From Onchocerca volvulus (Eukaryota > Nematoda > Chromadorea > Rhabditida > Onchocercidae): a stretch of DNA of 64,000 bases. This document shows positions 12,001 through 24,800 of the stretch, in pieces; within the stretch, counting starts at the first letter, position 1; every line of letters starts with the position of its first letter. The notes below the pieces were generated by a model. It was not told where the DNA came from. It made no database searches and was given only the letters and a program-made list of their open reading frames with translations. Location: positions 14,757,208 through 14,821,207 of the forward strand of contig HG738138.1 of assembly GCA_000499405.2 (NCBI GenBank). Direction: 5' to 3'. The translations under genes and the position numbers were made by a program.

Positions 12001-14915
12001 TTTATGTTATCATACGCTATTTATGTGTTATCAAATAGATAAAATTAGATTTAAGTGCTGCATTAAAATTAGATTATCTGCCTTTAAAAGGATTATAAAA
12101 AATAAGAAGTTTTACATTGTTTTCATTTCATTCGTAAAAATGATATTAAATGATTATAATTTATTTCTTTTTTCCTCATTCCTTCAATTAGTTTGCCTTG
12201 TAAATTTGAGAAATACGATGCAGAAATGATAATTTATTATTGAATACAATAAATTTATAAAATTATGATTGTAAAATCACCGTAATTTCTTTTTTTGTTC
12301 ATTTAAAAAAGAGAAAGAGAAATGGATAAAAAAACTGACAAGAAAAAAAAAATGAGATAGAAGGAAATAAATTAATAATTATACTTATTTGATACTTCAA
12401 AAAATTTTATGTCGAAAAGTGAACTGAAATCGAAAAATTGAATTCGAATTTAACTAATTAAGAGATCATATCGAGAAATAGTGCGGAGTAATTTCTAATT
12501 TTTTTTTTTTATTCAAATTTATTATCTTCATGTCTAGAATACAATCAACAGTTATAACACATGTAAAATATTGCTCAATCATATTAAGTGAAGTAGTATT
12601 CAATTATGTTATATTGAAAATATTTGCAAACTGTTAAAAATAATGTAAATCATATATTTCATCTAAAATCGATGAATACATGCATATGCAGAATTATTGA
12701 GTCTAATCTGTTCATGGATAAAATAAATTCAGGTTTAAATCGAATCCGAATTCAAATAATTGATAAACTGATTGAAGAGAAAATGGTATTTATCCTAGAA
12801 TTTATAATAAATTCAAAAATTTATCACTTATTTGCAATAATGTTAAATGATTAATTTCTTGTAGGTTTATCAATGCTAGGCGAAGGATTGTTCAACCGAT
12901 GATTGATCAAAGTAATCGTGCCGGTCGACCGAATGGTGTCAGCGTTTTTAAAAACAGAAGGAGGAAAAGTAGCGGTCAAAGTCCTGGTCCATCACCTGGT
13001 CAGCTTTTTTTTTCTTGAAAAGAAATGATTTAATTTGCAATGGAAAATTTAAATTTTTGCAGTTTTTTAATTATTTTTCAATCATTTCTTTCTTTTTTTT
13101 TCATGGAAAATTTTGCAAGTAAAATATAGTATTCATAAATAAAGAATAGTTAGAGTCTTCTTTTTTTCTATATTGAATTAATAGTATTTAGAAAAATTTT
13201 TTATAATCACCCAAGTTTTATACCAATAATTTGAAGTAATTATTTTGTCTTAATTAATTTCGTATATTTCTAAACTTGAAATAATAATTTTTTTTTTTCT
13301 TTTCTCTTCAGTATTATATCTATGAAAATGAAAATATTGCAATGAGTTGCATCAATTTTATAGTATTTTTTCTCTTGCATATTTGAAAAAACAAAAATTA
13401 ATCAATCAATTCACTGATTTAAATGGATAAATTTTTTTGTTATCAATTCATCAAATAAAATTGATCAATTGGATTTATTTCTTTTACCGCATTTTCCATT
13501 TAATTCTGTTAAAAGACATAAATATGTATGCAGTAATTTTTGAACTGATTTGAATTTATCAAATACTTTTGTAAATCATTTATGGAATGATAGAATCAGT
13601 CTCTTCCCTTCCCATTCCTTCTTTTTTTCCATAATTATTGATACTATTTCAGATTTACTAGGTGTCGGTCACACCTATAGTCCTGACAGTAATCAATTAA
13701 GTGCGGCAGCAGCAGCCGGTTATCCTGCACAAGCGATGTTTCCCAGTAATCCGTACGCAGCCGGAATTACTCATCCGGCATTCACTAATCCGGCGTATGT
13801 TTTTTCTTATGCGAATTATTCATTTGATAATTGATTTAAATTCGAGATTAAAATAATTAGTTATTACTGCTTAATATATTATGCATAGAATTTTAACTTT
13901 TTAACCCTTTCATTCTCCTTTTTTTTCTCGAATAGTCCACTGATACTTCTCAATTTCTAACATATAATTCAGTATTGAATATTATGCTATAATATAATTT
14001 TATACAGTACAATGACACTATTCATATTTTTTCCAGTAATATAATAATAATATTCTTACAAATTATTCTTTAAATGTATTGAAATCAAATTAAAATTTCG
14101 GTCTAATTATTAATTATTTACGTGCACATAAATAAAATAGTTTTTTTCTTTTTTAAATGTTTACTCACATATGCTTGTATGTATTTTGTATAACATAAAA
14201 AACTTTTTTTTTTTAATTTCATTACTTGTTTTTTATTTATATATTTATTTTTTTCATTTCAAATAGTGCGTGATGCCCATGAATGTATAATTGCCGGGGC
14301 AAAGAGTCTGGGAGAAAGAGAGGCGTGGTTGACGTGGAGGGACAATTTTAGGCGGGGTGATGTGAAGGGGACAATTTCAGGAATTTTACATATTGATGGC
14401 ATTTTTGCCATCTAACAGATGTTTTTAATCATTTTCCAAAGATATTATTATGTTTTTCTGTTTGCTTTTACTTTAAAAGAAAAGGAGAAAAAGAAGAACG
14501 AAATTATCAGAGAAACAGGCTTTTTCGCGCAATTAATATCATTGTTTTGAAATGTTATTAGAATTACAAACAAAAGTTGAAAATTTTTGGTTCGACACAA
14601 AAATTTTGATTTTGATCATTAATAGATGATTTTTCGAGTTATAATTTAATAGCATTTAATTAAATTAATTGGAATGATTAGGATGCGGGATATGCAAAAA
14701 TTTTCAATTTAAAAATTGAAATTTTTTTTTCTTTTTTTTTTTTTGAGGGAGAAAATCGAAAATAATAATTATTTTACAGTGCATTAACGGGCCATATGTT
14801 CATGCCGGGACCGATGAGCCATATGATGGCACCTTACAGTGCGGCGCAAACACAGATGGGCGCAAATGTCTGGATGGAATCGTTGATGCCAGGTCATATG
14901 TCCATGGATGCATAA
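1..14915 (+). CDS. unc-62: Meis/homothorax-class TALE homeobox transcription factor, 3' part
   Basis: Five exons are visible: 1-9 (end of an exon encoding NLT), 3061-3137, 12865-12998, 13653-13794 and 14780-14915 (TAA stop); phases agree at every junction and give 165 residues. The homeodomain reads HPYPSEDQKKQLAHETGLTI, then LQVNNWFINARRRIVQP; the WFIN recognition helix with Ile is diagnostic of TALE proteins and the wording is Meis/UNC-62. Helix 3 is cut between W and F by a 9727-bp intron. The tail is rich in Gly, Ala and Met, has an Ala run near AAAAAGY, and ends MPGHMSMDA. By family knowledge this is a nuclear DNA-binding cofactor of PBX/CEH-20 and Hox proteins that recognises TGACAG. 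The Meis N-terminal domain and start codon lie left of the window. C. elegans unc-62 is known for alternative homeodomain exons; I saw no second copy here. Confidence 0.95.
10..3060 (+). other. unc-62 intron upstream of the homeobox exon
   Basis: It begins with GTAAGT after an exon ending in codons for NLT and ends with TTTTTAG before the homeobox exon. It is AT-rich and holds two T-runs of about 18-20 bases (near 129 and 909), TTATTA-type triplet tracts near 360-430, and a TGACAG/TGATTGACA cluster at 2057-2186. I see no coding exon in it on either strand. Confidence 0.8.
3606..3777. repeat. Diverged three-copy tandem repeat, period about 68 bp
   Basis: Three copies of a unit resembling AGATTGCTTTATTCATAAAA followed by ATTAGAATT start at about 3608, 3675 and 3745, with a weaker fourth match near 3402. 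It lies in the large unc-62 intron. Confidence 0.6.
10555..10945. repeat. GAAT-type minisatellite with AT tract
   Basis: Repeated ATGAATGA/GGAATGAAT units run through this stretch with an AT dinucleotide tract at 10832-10862. A longer unit, TATATTGCAT followed by GGTGAAATAAATAAATTGGA or a variant, appears at 10748-10787 and 10855-10892. Confidence 0.65.
11280..11850. repeat. Degenerate AATTTATAA repeat array
   Basis: AGTAGTAGTA runs at about 11305 and 11420 are each followed by GCAATTTATAAAA-like units, then many diverged copies of AAATTTATAATTTG. It is intronic and non-coding. Confidence 0.55.
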
Positions 14916-14922
14916 AATAATC

Positions 14923-14951
14923 CATATAAAGTCGATTAACGACTTTATATG
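14923..14951 (+). promoter_or_regulatory. Perfect 12-bp stem-loop in the unc-62 3'UTR
   Basis: CATATAAAGTCG (14923-14934) and CGACTTTATATG (14940-14951) are perfect reverse complements around a 5-nt loop ATTAA. The stem starts 8 nt after the TAA stop. Any role in mRNA stability or translation is inferred. Confidence 0.6.
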
Positions 14952-14960
14952 CAATAATTT

Positions 14961-15019
14961 CGTGATTTCATTCCTGCATGGAGTAGTTGAAGTAATCCGG
15001 ATGGAAAAATGAAATCACG
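14961..15019 (+). promoter_or_regulatory. Second inverted repeat in the unc-62 3'UTR
   Basis: CGTGATTTCATT (14961-14972) and AATGAAATCACG (15008-15019) are perfect 12-base reverse complements separated by 35 nt. It follows the first stem-loop by 9 nt, so the proximal 3'UTR could fold into two consecutive hairpins. Confidence 0.5.
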
Positions 15020-15188
15020 GAATTCCGGACTGAACCAAAAAATCATCCGTGCAACAAATTGTTTATTGGAAATCTATTTTCAACATGGAATTAAATATAA
15101 TGTAAATTCATGGATATAGTAAACCAAAAAAAAAAAAAAAAAAGGTATCAATAACGACAATATTCACAAATCTGTGATACTAATGAAG

Positions 15189-15194
15189 AATAAA
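15189..15194 (+). terminator. Candidate polyadenylation signal of unc-62
   Basis: AATAAA lies 274 nt after the unc-62 stop codon, after a 17-A run at about 15126-15142. It is the first canonical signal downstream by eye; the cleavage site is not verifiable from sequence alone. Confidence 0.45.
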
Positions 15195-17148
15195 GAAAGA
15201 GAATACTGTACTCACTACATATTCGACAGTAGTAAATTTTCGGTTATTTATATTCACGCTCTCTTTCTCTTTCTTTCTTACATTTTTTAAATAAATAAGG
15301 AAAGTAAAAAGAATAAATGAGATGATAATAATGATAAAGTTGTTAATTTTATACAACAAATATTTTTACTATTTGTAAATTATTTTTATTTTATCTAATT
15401 TCCCACTTTCCCTACAATTTTTAGTAAAATTTTCTCGATAAAAACGAACTCACTTCTTATAAATATTATTATTAATTTTTTAATTTGCTCAAATCCAATT
15501 TTCGAACTCAGTTCTGCATATGTCGGTGTATTCTCGCTCTTTTTTCTGTTTTTTTTCATGTCTTTGAAAATTGAAAATCAATAGATTAATTTATGCTAAT
15601 TTATGTGAACATTTGATAAAACGCAGTAAATTCTTAATTTTATTTCTACTCTTTTATTTTTTTTTATTTATTTATTTATTTTTTTGTTCATCTCCGAAAA
15701 TTTTGATATTAAATCACTTTTTTTTCTTTTTCTTTGCTTACGTTAAATTATTTCATAGAAACAGTAGCAACTATCTTTTAATCCATTTAAAATAGATTAA
15801 AAAAAACAATCCTTCCAAAAAACTAAAAATTTGATTATTTCAATAAAATAAATTGATGGAATTTTTCTCCGATTAAAAAATTCCTTGCTTTCTTTTCATC
15901 AAAATTTAGAATTTGAAATGGAATTATGTATGCTTTCTATTGCGAAATAGATCAAATTTAAATAATCTATCCTTAAATAATAAAGCTTATTTTAGCTTAT
16001 TGCAAGAAATATATGGGATTAAATGTTTTAAGAAGAGCTTATTTATGAATTTGTCAATCATTTCTTGCAAATTTGTTAATTTAATTAATATATTTGAAAA
16101 AGAACATTGGCAAACATATAATTTGCGTAGTCCCAAATACATGATGAACTCAATTTGAATTGGCCGGTGGAAAAGATGGATCTTCCATGTATGATTTAAT
16201 GTATGCTTTGCTTTAGCTGTATTAATAATTGATAAGTACAGTACGACATATTTTTATCAATTTATTTTTGTCTCTTTTTACAATCGTCTTTTTTTTTCTT
16301 TGAATGATTAATTAAATGAAATAAAAAAAAAAAAAATTCATAAAAAGATTAGACAGTTGATGATAAATGGAGTTTCAATCATTACTCTAAGTGAGAAAAA
16401 GGATGATCGAAATTTCAAGTAATTTCAAATGACTTATTTGTTAAAAATTTTCGAAATTAATTAGTTGATTAATTATGCGGAATTGTACTTGTCATTTATG
16501 CTCGTTGTTTGTTCTATTATTATTATTTGTCGGTACATACAGGGCGCTTGCTTTCTTTGCAAATAATTTTTTGTTTGTCGCATTTATTTTTTTATATAAA
16601 TTCTTTTCTTTTTTTCTCTCTCTTTCTCTTTCAAAAATATTCGCTTAAAAAATTGGAAAAGTAATTAATTTATCCATTGAATATTTTTACGAACGAGTGA
16701 TGAACTGTTTAATTGAAATACTTGGAGAAAGTCCTATATTTTTATCGAAAATATTTGATTGAAGCCAAAAATGTAAACGATGAGAAAAGTGTGCAAAAAA
16801 AAGAAAAAAAAAGAAAAAGATAGTTTAAATTTTTATTAGCTTAGAAAGCCATACTTCATTTTTCCTCTTTTTATTTTGTTTGTATTTCGCTTAAATTAAA
16901 TTTAAAAATTTTATTATTGTGGAAACTAAAAAAACGAAATTTTATTCTTGAAAAAGAGTTCTTTTTCCTTTTTTTTTTTTCTTATGACGCGGGCTCTGTT
17001 ATCCATGACTGTTTTTGTTTGTTCCCAATTCTTTCGTACTCAAATATGCGTGTAATTTTATTTGTTTGTTTGTTTGTTCATCTTCTTTCTTTTCTTTTTT
17101 TTAAATTACCACACTAATTTCATTTCATTTCATTCTTTTCATCAATTT

Positions 17149-17181
<33 letters not shown>

Positions 17182-20100
17182 TTAGAAATAGGAGAAAAAA
17201 AAAGAAAAGAAAGAGAAATGAAGTTGGAATATTCTTTTCATGATTTTTATTGACAAATTGAAATTTGAAATTTTTTAAAATTTTATTTTAATTTCAGCAA
17301 TGAATTCGGCTAGTTATATATTAATATTATTATTGTGTTATTTAAAATGCTTCAATACATTTTTCTTTGAAGAGAGATATTATTTCATGTGAGCTTGAGA
17401 AAGTTTAATTTATATTTCAAATACCGATTTCATCTCCGTAAATGGAAGCTTAAATTGAGTAACTGTTCGATTGATTGATTGATCAACTAGCTCAAATCGA
17501 TCGATTGTTTAAAATTAAATTTTTAAATTATTTACCATTTCAAAAATGTTTCAATAAATAATGAATGATAAAAATAAGGAATTTCACTAATACTTTTGCT
17601 GTATATTTCACATCTGATTAATATTTAACAGAATTTAAATACACAATTTAATTCAATATATTACGAATATTAGATGTACTAATATATTAAGCATATATAT
17701 TACAATATATTACGCAATATATTACGCATATATTATGCATTTCATATTTGAATTAAACATTTATAAATCTCTTTATCATAATATAAACAATTCCCTGAAC
17801 TGTTTAAAAATTCAATGAAAAGCTTAATTATTCCATACAGATCATTCAATTTTTAAAAAAACGATAGAAATTATTTTTTAACAAAATTGCCAAAATTTTT
17901 AAGATGAATTTTGTAATAAATATGATATAAAAATCGGAAGAGATGAAATTAATTTCTCAACCTCATTATGAACTCAAATTTAAAAATAGAATGTTTCTTC
18001 TTTAATTCATTAGTATTATTGAATGATTAGGTTGTATTTATAATTATATGCAACAGCATAGTATATTTTGTTAAATGATATGTGAATGATTATTTGACTA
18101 ATTTGATTTGACTTATTATTTTTTGAAATACTACATGTCCTTTTTCATTTCTTTTTTGATACTTCTTTTGTCTTTTGCATCCTAAATGATAAAAATTCTA
18201 TTTGCTACGAATGTTTCGCAAATAAATTTAACAAACACATCGGCATTTGAGACTTAAATTTTTTCTGTTATCAAATTAATATTTAAAAAGCAAGACGAAA
18301 ATCGGAAAAAAAAATTGAATTAAAAATAATGCTGAAAATTTTGATTTGGGAAAATTAAATTAAAACTAGTGATGAAAATTTCAATTGAGAAAAATTAAAT
18401 TCAAGATATGATGAAACCCTTAATCCGAACAATTGAGTTAACAAAGACAGTAGAAATCTCAATTCTTAAAAGTTGGATTGAAAAATGAATGAAGAAATAT
18501 TATGGTAATATTGCGAAGAGGAGGAAGGAAAACAAAAAATTTAATTCGAAATTGATTGATTTCAATTAATAGGTCATGAAGTAAATACTAATAAATTTAG
18601 CAACGTCAATCACATGTTTTGAACATTTTTCATTCTATTTTTTTTTTTTTTTTTTTTGTTTATTTTGCAATAGAAACCAAAAATTTTATTCTGACTTCTT
18701 CGTTATTTCAATTTTCAATCCTCTAAATTTCATCATATTTTCTTTTAAATTACACATCCATTTATATATTTTGGTTTATCTTTTTTCTCTCTTCCATATT
18801 TTAATTTATATTTATTATTAAGTAATAATATATGAAAATTCAATTTTCAATTCCCTCATCATTTAAAAAATGTGAAAGAAATTTCCTTTTATTATGTTAT
18901 TTTCCCTTTTTTTTTTTTTTTTTTTGTGATTTTTGCCAAAATTCATCTATCGTTAATGTTTATTTTTTATGAATTTTATAATGAATTCAAAATGAAGCGA
19001 AAAATTGAAACTATTTGCTTTCAGTTAATCTGAAATTTTCCATTATTCAGAAAATGAAATATTGGTTTTTGAATAAATAATAATAATTTTTATAGTTATA
19101 CGTTTTATTTATCCATTTATTTTTTTCATGCATTTTTCATTTTTTTTTTCGATGAAATTGATTGTTTTTTATTCATTCTCATAAACTATTCAAAGAATTA
19201 ATCAAAATTTTCAAAAACACAAGAACAATTAATTATAATGATAATTATTGATATGATAATAATTAATGAGGAAGCAGTTTTGATGTATCACATGTGGCTG
19301 AATATTCAAATTATTTGGTAGTTGTATTATAATAGAAGTATTTACAGCAACGTATCATTGAACCCTATTGATCCGTTGTCATGCGACTGTCACCCATCTG
19401 TTGTCATCTGTCGTCGTTCTCATGTCCTTAATGCACTTGTTGATGGAAAAGTGATAAATCAAACTTTTACATCAAGTAGAAACGGAACAATTACTTGCTA
19501 TATTTTTTAGCCTCATGCATTTTTCATTTTTTTTTTACTCTTTTGTTATCAAATTATCAGTCCTGGAATGATAAATGAAGCATAAAATATGCCGAAACAT
19601 AACGGCAACAGTAGTAATATCAAAATAAATGATGTTGTTTTCGTTATCATTGCTCATTATCGACCTTTTATCAGCAATCTCATATCATTTCGCTTTTCTT
19701 AAAATTAATTTTACATAATATATTAAAGTATATGATATATAAACATTTGAATAATTTCAAAAATAATTTCTTTTTCTAGCTGTTAAATTTCTGCTTTTTT
19801 TTTTCTTTAAATTATTGAAATAATCAATCCTTTTTGTCGATAGCATTTGGAATGGAAATAGTTGAGAATTTTCTCTTCTCAAAATTCTCAGCTAAATTTT
19901 AATTACAAATTTTTGATTTTCCAAATATTATAATAAACAGTTCGAATAAAACGGATACATTATTTTATGAAGTTTTAATTGCAAAAATTTTCCGATTAAA
20001 ATAGAATAATAATGATAATAACAAATAAATATTAACAACAGCAATAATATCTATCATCATTAATTGTTATCAAATACTAATTGTCATCATCATTACAACT

Positions 20101-21425
20101 ATGTATATATATATATATATATACAATGATAACAAGTTAGGGTAACTAAATTAAACTTAAGGAAAATGAAGTCAGTCAACCGTTCTTTTGCTGTTAGATC
20201 ATTAAAAATAATTGAACTGTTGAACGTTTGTTACTAAAAAACACGTTATGATTATTGGAAATATGCATGAATTTAAATTGACATTTATTCAAAAATTTTC
20301 ATTTTACAAATTTTTACTCATTTAGGATTCAGCCAATAAGAATTAGTTTTCCGGAAAATGTATTGATTTTTCTTGTTAAATTATACAGTAGATTTTTTCG
20401 ACTTTAAAAAAAATATTTAGAATTTTCAGCTCTAAGTGTATCGAAATCTTAAATTTATTCAGCTGAAAGTTGATTTAATTTGTAATCATTAGCTTTTAAA
20501 ATACCAAAAAAATTTGACAAATTTCAATTCGATTAAAACTTATCTTTCAAAGTTTAATTAAAATTCTAATGAACAAGAATTTTTGAAAATTAAAATTCCA
20601 ATGAACAAGAAGCTGATAAAGATTAATCGTAAAACAACAACATTGATTAGTGGAATTCAACAATCAGAACATGATAGTTTGTTTAATATCATCATTGAAT
20701 GTTTGAACATTTATTTTGCTTACAATAAACATTCTTATGAATATCCATCATCAGATCGCTAAGAAATTAATGAAATGGTAATTAAAAAATGTTATTTGAA
20801 ATAAAGAAACGAATATTTTAGTTTCCTAACTTTCAGGCCTTTAACTTTCTAATTACTACTTCAAACTGATTTCCAGCGTGCAGAAAAGGATGATGAAATA
20901 TGTTACAATGTGGGCTTATTATATTATTATAATTTCCTTTCAAGTTATGTATTATTTATGCTATGATATCTATTAATTAAAGCGTATCTTATAATTAATA
21001 AAATATAATATAATAATCATGCTTGCAAGTGTGATTTCTTGCATATTAAATACGTATTTTTGAAAGGAAAATTTAATCTATCATAATTTATTTTTTTATC
21101 ACACAATTGTGAGTAAATAATGGAATCTATCAAATTCATAATCATCTTATTTAATTCTAATTATTCCTATTGCTAAATATGTCGCATATTAAATTTTACT
21201 ATTTATTAAATTCCCCAATCTTTATTACCAGTTTTTCTTTATGTGCTCTTTACTCATGATTAATTTTTGAATTTGATAGGAAATTTATTTACCTGATTAA
21301 TTCACATCCACATTTATATTTCATATCAAACGAAATCAAATCAAATTGATTATAACTGTATTATTATACATGTTTAAGCAATAAATAAATCCATTTTTAA
21401 TTTAAATTTGAATTCAATTTTCGAA

Positions 21426-21431
21426 TTTATT
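21426..21431 (-). terminator. Candidate polyadenylation signal of the membrane-protein gene
   Basis: AATAAA on the minus strand, about 390 nt after the stop at 21822. If used, the GC-richer island at 21455-21760 lies in the 3'UTR. Confidence 0.35.
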
Positions 21432-21821
21432 TGAATTACAAATTTGCTATGTCGGGTTGACGGAGGACTGATTCTTCGTCTACTTTATAAGACAGAATAA
21501 AGTCAGATTGTCACGATTGCAGTTGATCGCCTGGTTCGCGCAGAGATTGGCTGAACTCAGGTAATTTGGACTGAGCTGGATATCACTGACCGTCGAGCGA
21601 GTCGAATGACCGTTGGGTCGGTCGACTGCCGAGCAACTACTGGGAAACTTTGAGCTTGACAGTCGGAAGACGAACGATCAAAGGCTTTTGTCAGATCAAA
21701 GAATAAGAGTGGACGAACGATTCATTTCCTGTGAAATGCTACTAATTTCTACTGTACGTACACTTCGATTATTCCATCCTATTTATGATATTAAAAATCT
21801 CGGTTTCAACGATACACTATA

Positions 21822-24800
21822 TTATCGTTCCTTTTCATTGTCTTCCATATCGTGATATCCGCTTACTGATACTTCCCCACTTTTTGAATTTGATGTTGGC
21901 GATGAGAGAGACGCTTCTTGCATGTCACTTGCTTGTCCCGTCGTACTTTCAGCGCTCCAATTCAATTTTGTCAGTCATTTAAACAAATTTCAACATATTC
22001 TATTCAAGTTGTGTTCTGATATTTGGTAATTTTAAATATTCAAGACAAAAAGCTCCCGAATTTTCCAAAGTTTTCTAATTAACAAAGGTAGCTAACCTTT
22101 TCATTTCTCCAACTTGTGATATTGCATGTATTCCTGCATCTTTCGTGATATCACTTTGCGTTAACTCTACATCTTCCACATCAGATAGCTAAATTTAATG
22201 AGAAAATTTAGAAAATGAACATAATTTTTCTTTTTAAATTATTTTTCAAAAATTTTTTCGTATCAGTTTAATTTTCATTTAAAAATGAAATAATATTTCT
22301 ATTGATTTTTCCTAGTGCTATTTGAGAAATTTTATTGATATAAGTTGAAATACCCCAAAAAAAAAGGAAAGTTAGAAATTTGGATAATATTTTTTTGCGC
22401 AACATTTGTCACAATAAAAAGTTTCATATCAATAATTTCACCAATTTTATGCCAATTTATTAGTCCTATCATTAATGCTTAAGATTTCTAACAAGTTAAA
22501 TTTGAATAACATAAATCCTAAGATTTTGTTTAAATTCAAGTAATTTTTAGGAGTTTGGAGATATTATGCATTAAATAATTAATCTGGCAATGATTCTAAA
22601 AATCTAGCAATTAATAATTTTGAAAGTTTGATAAAGTCAAGCAGTAATTTTTTCCAAATAAATGTGATCAAAGAAAAAAATAAGAAAGTGAAATGAACTG
22701 ATAAATGATCAAAGTTTAAAGAACTGAAATAATCTGAATTCTTTTTTGTTACTCATTAATTAAACTACCTTATTTGATAGGTAAATTTAGACTAAACCAG
22801 TAAGATAATCTATATATTAAATAATCTTAATAATAAAAGCGATATAGGAATTAGTTAAAAAAGAAAAAGAAAAAACATATACTTTTGTTTTGATTCCGCG
22901 ACGTAATCGTTGCATTTTATCTTTTTCAGTCATTGCACTCTTACCTGTAAATTTAATCATAATAATCTATGGATGATATTTATTCAAAAAATGAAATATA
23001 TTATCAACTGATAAAACGTAGAACACTATTTGGAAACGTGCAAGTAAAAGTGTTCGCACAAGAAAGCAAAAAATTAGGCCTAAAATGTAAAATGCAAATA
23101 CATGAATATAAACAACATCTAGTAAATTATAAATAAGTAACGAGACTGCAAATAAAAGGGAATTACAATGTAATAAGATTTCTGGAAAATATCCGAAAAA
23201 AATATACATATTTTATATATACAAAAGTTTGTTTCAAAAATAAAATATATATACAAAAGTTTGTTTCAAAATTATAGCACATTAACAAGACAAAAAATTA
23301 ATATGACAGCGTTTGAATTTGATATATAATTTTTAATAGTATCAGATGAATTAATTATACGACAAAAGTAATGACTATTTTTTCGAAATCTAAGTTTAAA
23401 TTAACATTTAGTTAATTTAAATCAAAGAGCAAACAAAATTTTCAAAAATAGCAATGAAATTTTCGTCTTTTTTTTTTTTTTTTTCTTTTCAATTGATGAG
23501 TATTTATGAAACTACTATTTCACGGCTATGCAATTTCCACTTTTTTAAAATGATTTTCCTCTGTTTAAATGAACTCATATTTAATGAATTCCTCATGTTT
23601 TTTTTCTAGAAATTCTCTATTTGCCATGAAGGACGTTAAATTTATCATTTTGTAAAATCGTTATTCCTCGTATGTTTTTTAAATTTAAATTGAAATTAAC
23701 ATTTATTCAATTTAGGTCAAAATAAAAAACCAAATATGATTTTATATTTTGATTATAATGTTAAAGGAAAATTTACCAAAAATATTTTTTTCCTGAATTA
23801 AGTTGAGGAGAAAGAATGATGCCTATTTTATAATTTTATGATTTTATGAATTATTGCTATAAATGTGATGAATATAAAATCAAAAATTTGTCATTTCTTA
23901 GAAAAAAAAAATGTCACCAAATTCACTAATTGATTGTGTTGATGCTGAATGTTGCTGTGCTTCAATGAGCATTTTACGTTTGCGAAGCGTACGAGAACGC
24001 ACGAGTGATTCTGCCGCCACCTAGAATATTATTACAGTATACTTACGTATTTATATTCTGTATTCTATTCAATGTTTTATATCTTTTGCTTCTAATATTT
24101 TAATTTTTTTTTTTTTATCAAAAAATTTTCAAATAATTTTAAATCTAGTAATCAACAAGTAACAGAAACAAAAGATAAGGCGATAACCTCATTACTACAG
24201 CATAAATTTGTACTATATGCAACGATATCAGCTTATTACAATAATAAAATAGAAATTTTTTGATATTTTTATATTTATTGAAAATCATAATATGTTGCAA
24301 GATTTAATACATGCACTTTTTCTTTTCAAATAAATTGTATATTTTTATCGAATTTTTTTACAATTCCTAATTGATAAATGAATATGAATATGTACACAGT
24401 TTTTCAACTCTTGATAAACATGATAAATATTTGATAATATCACATAAAATGATAAAATATTTGTTATTACGCTCAGAACTATAGATTTACAATATACTGT
24501 GCGAATATGGATTACTATAGATCTACAGTACATAGTGCAGATATGATTTCGTATATTATGCTTATGTATTGTAATTATGAATTATAGTTTCATGGTGCGT
24601 CGTATATTACAATAATGAATTTATCGTACGCTTTCATAATACTGTTATAAGTTTTAGTTTTATGATGTATAGTGCTAACGATCGTGAATTACGGTTATGC
24701 AATATCATCATGAATTATTCATGTTATATAAAGTCAACCAAGAAATAAATAAATTACAAATTCTAACATCTTTTTGAATCTTCTTTTCATGCATAATATC

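Larger units (their letters stand above)
3138..12864 (+). other. 9.7 kb unc-62 intron inside the homeodomain
   Basis: It starts GTAAGT and ends TTTCTTGTAG. Contents: a diverged three-copy tandem repeat (3606-3777), a PBX/Meis-like patch (3961-4025), trinucleotide tracts (7380-7600), a less AT-rich patch at 7680-7870, GA-rich tracts (8058-8530), a GAAT/AT minisatellite (10555-10945) and degenerate AATTTATAA repeats (11280-11850). The short reading frames inside have low-complexity Phe/Ile/Leu/Lys composition and no splice context, so I do not call a nested gene. Confidence 0.8.
14916..21821. other. Intergenic region between convergent genes
   Basis: After the unc-62 3'UTR this is AT-rich sequence with an A-run of about 29 at 17152-17180, T-runs near 18640 and 18908, an AT dinucleotide tract at 20102-20124, and two less AT-rich islands: 19340-19505, and 21455-21760 (probably in the 3'UTR of the minus-strand gene). 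Short open frames (for example 15913-16158, 19322-19510) lack splice context or recognisable motifs. Confidence 0.6.

Noticed and set aside
21613..21855. 80-codon plus-strand frame in the GC-rich island
   Set aside because: Frame start is not an ATG, it overlaps the last exon of the minus-strand gene, and no family is recognised; kept only as a composition finding.
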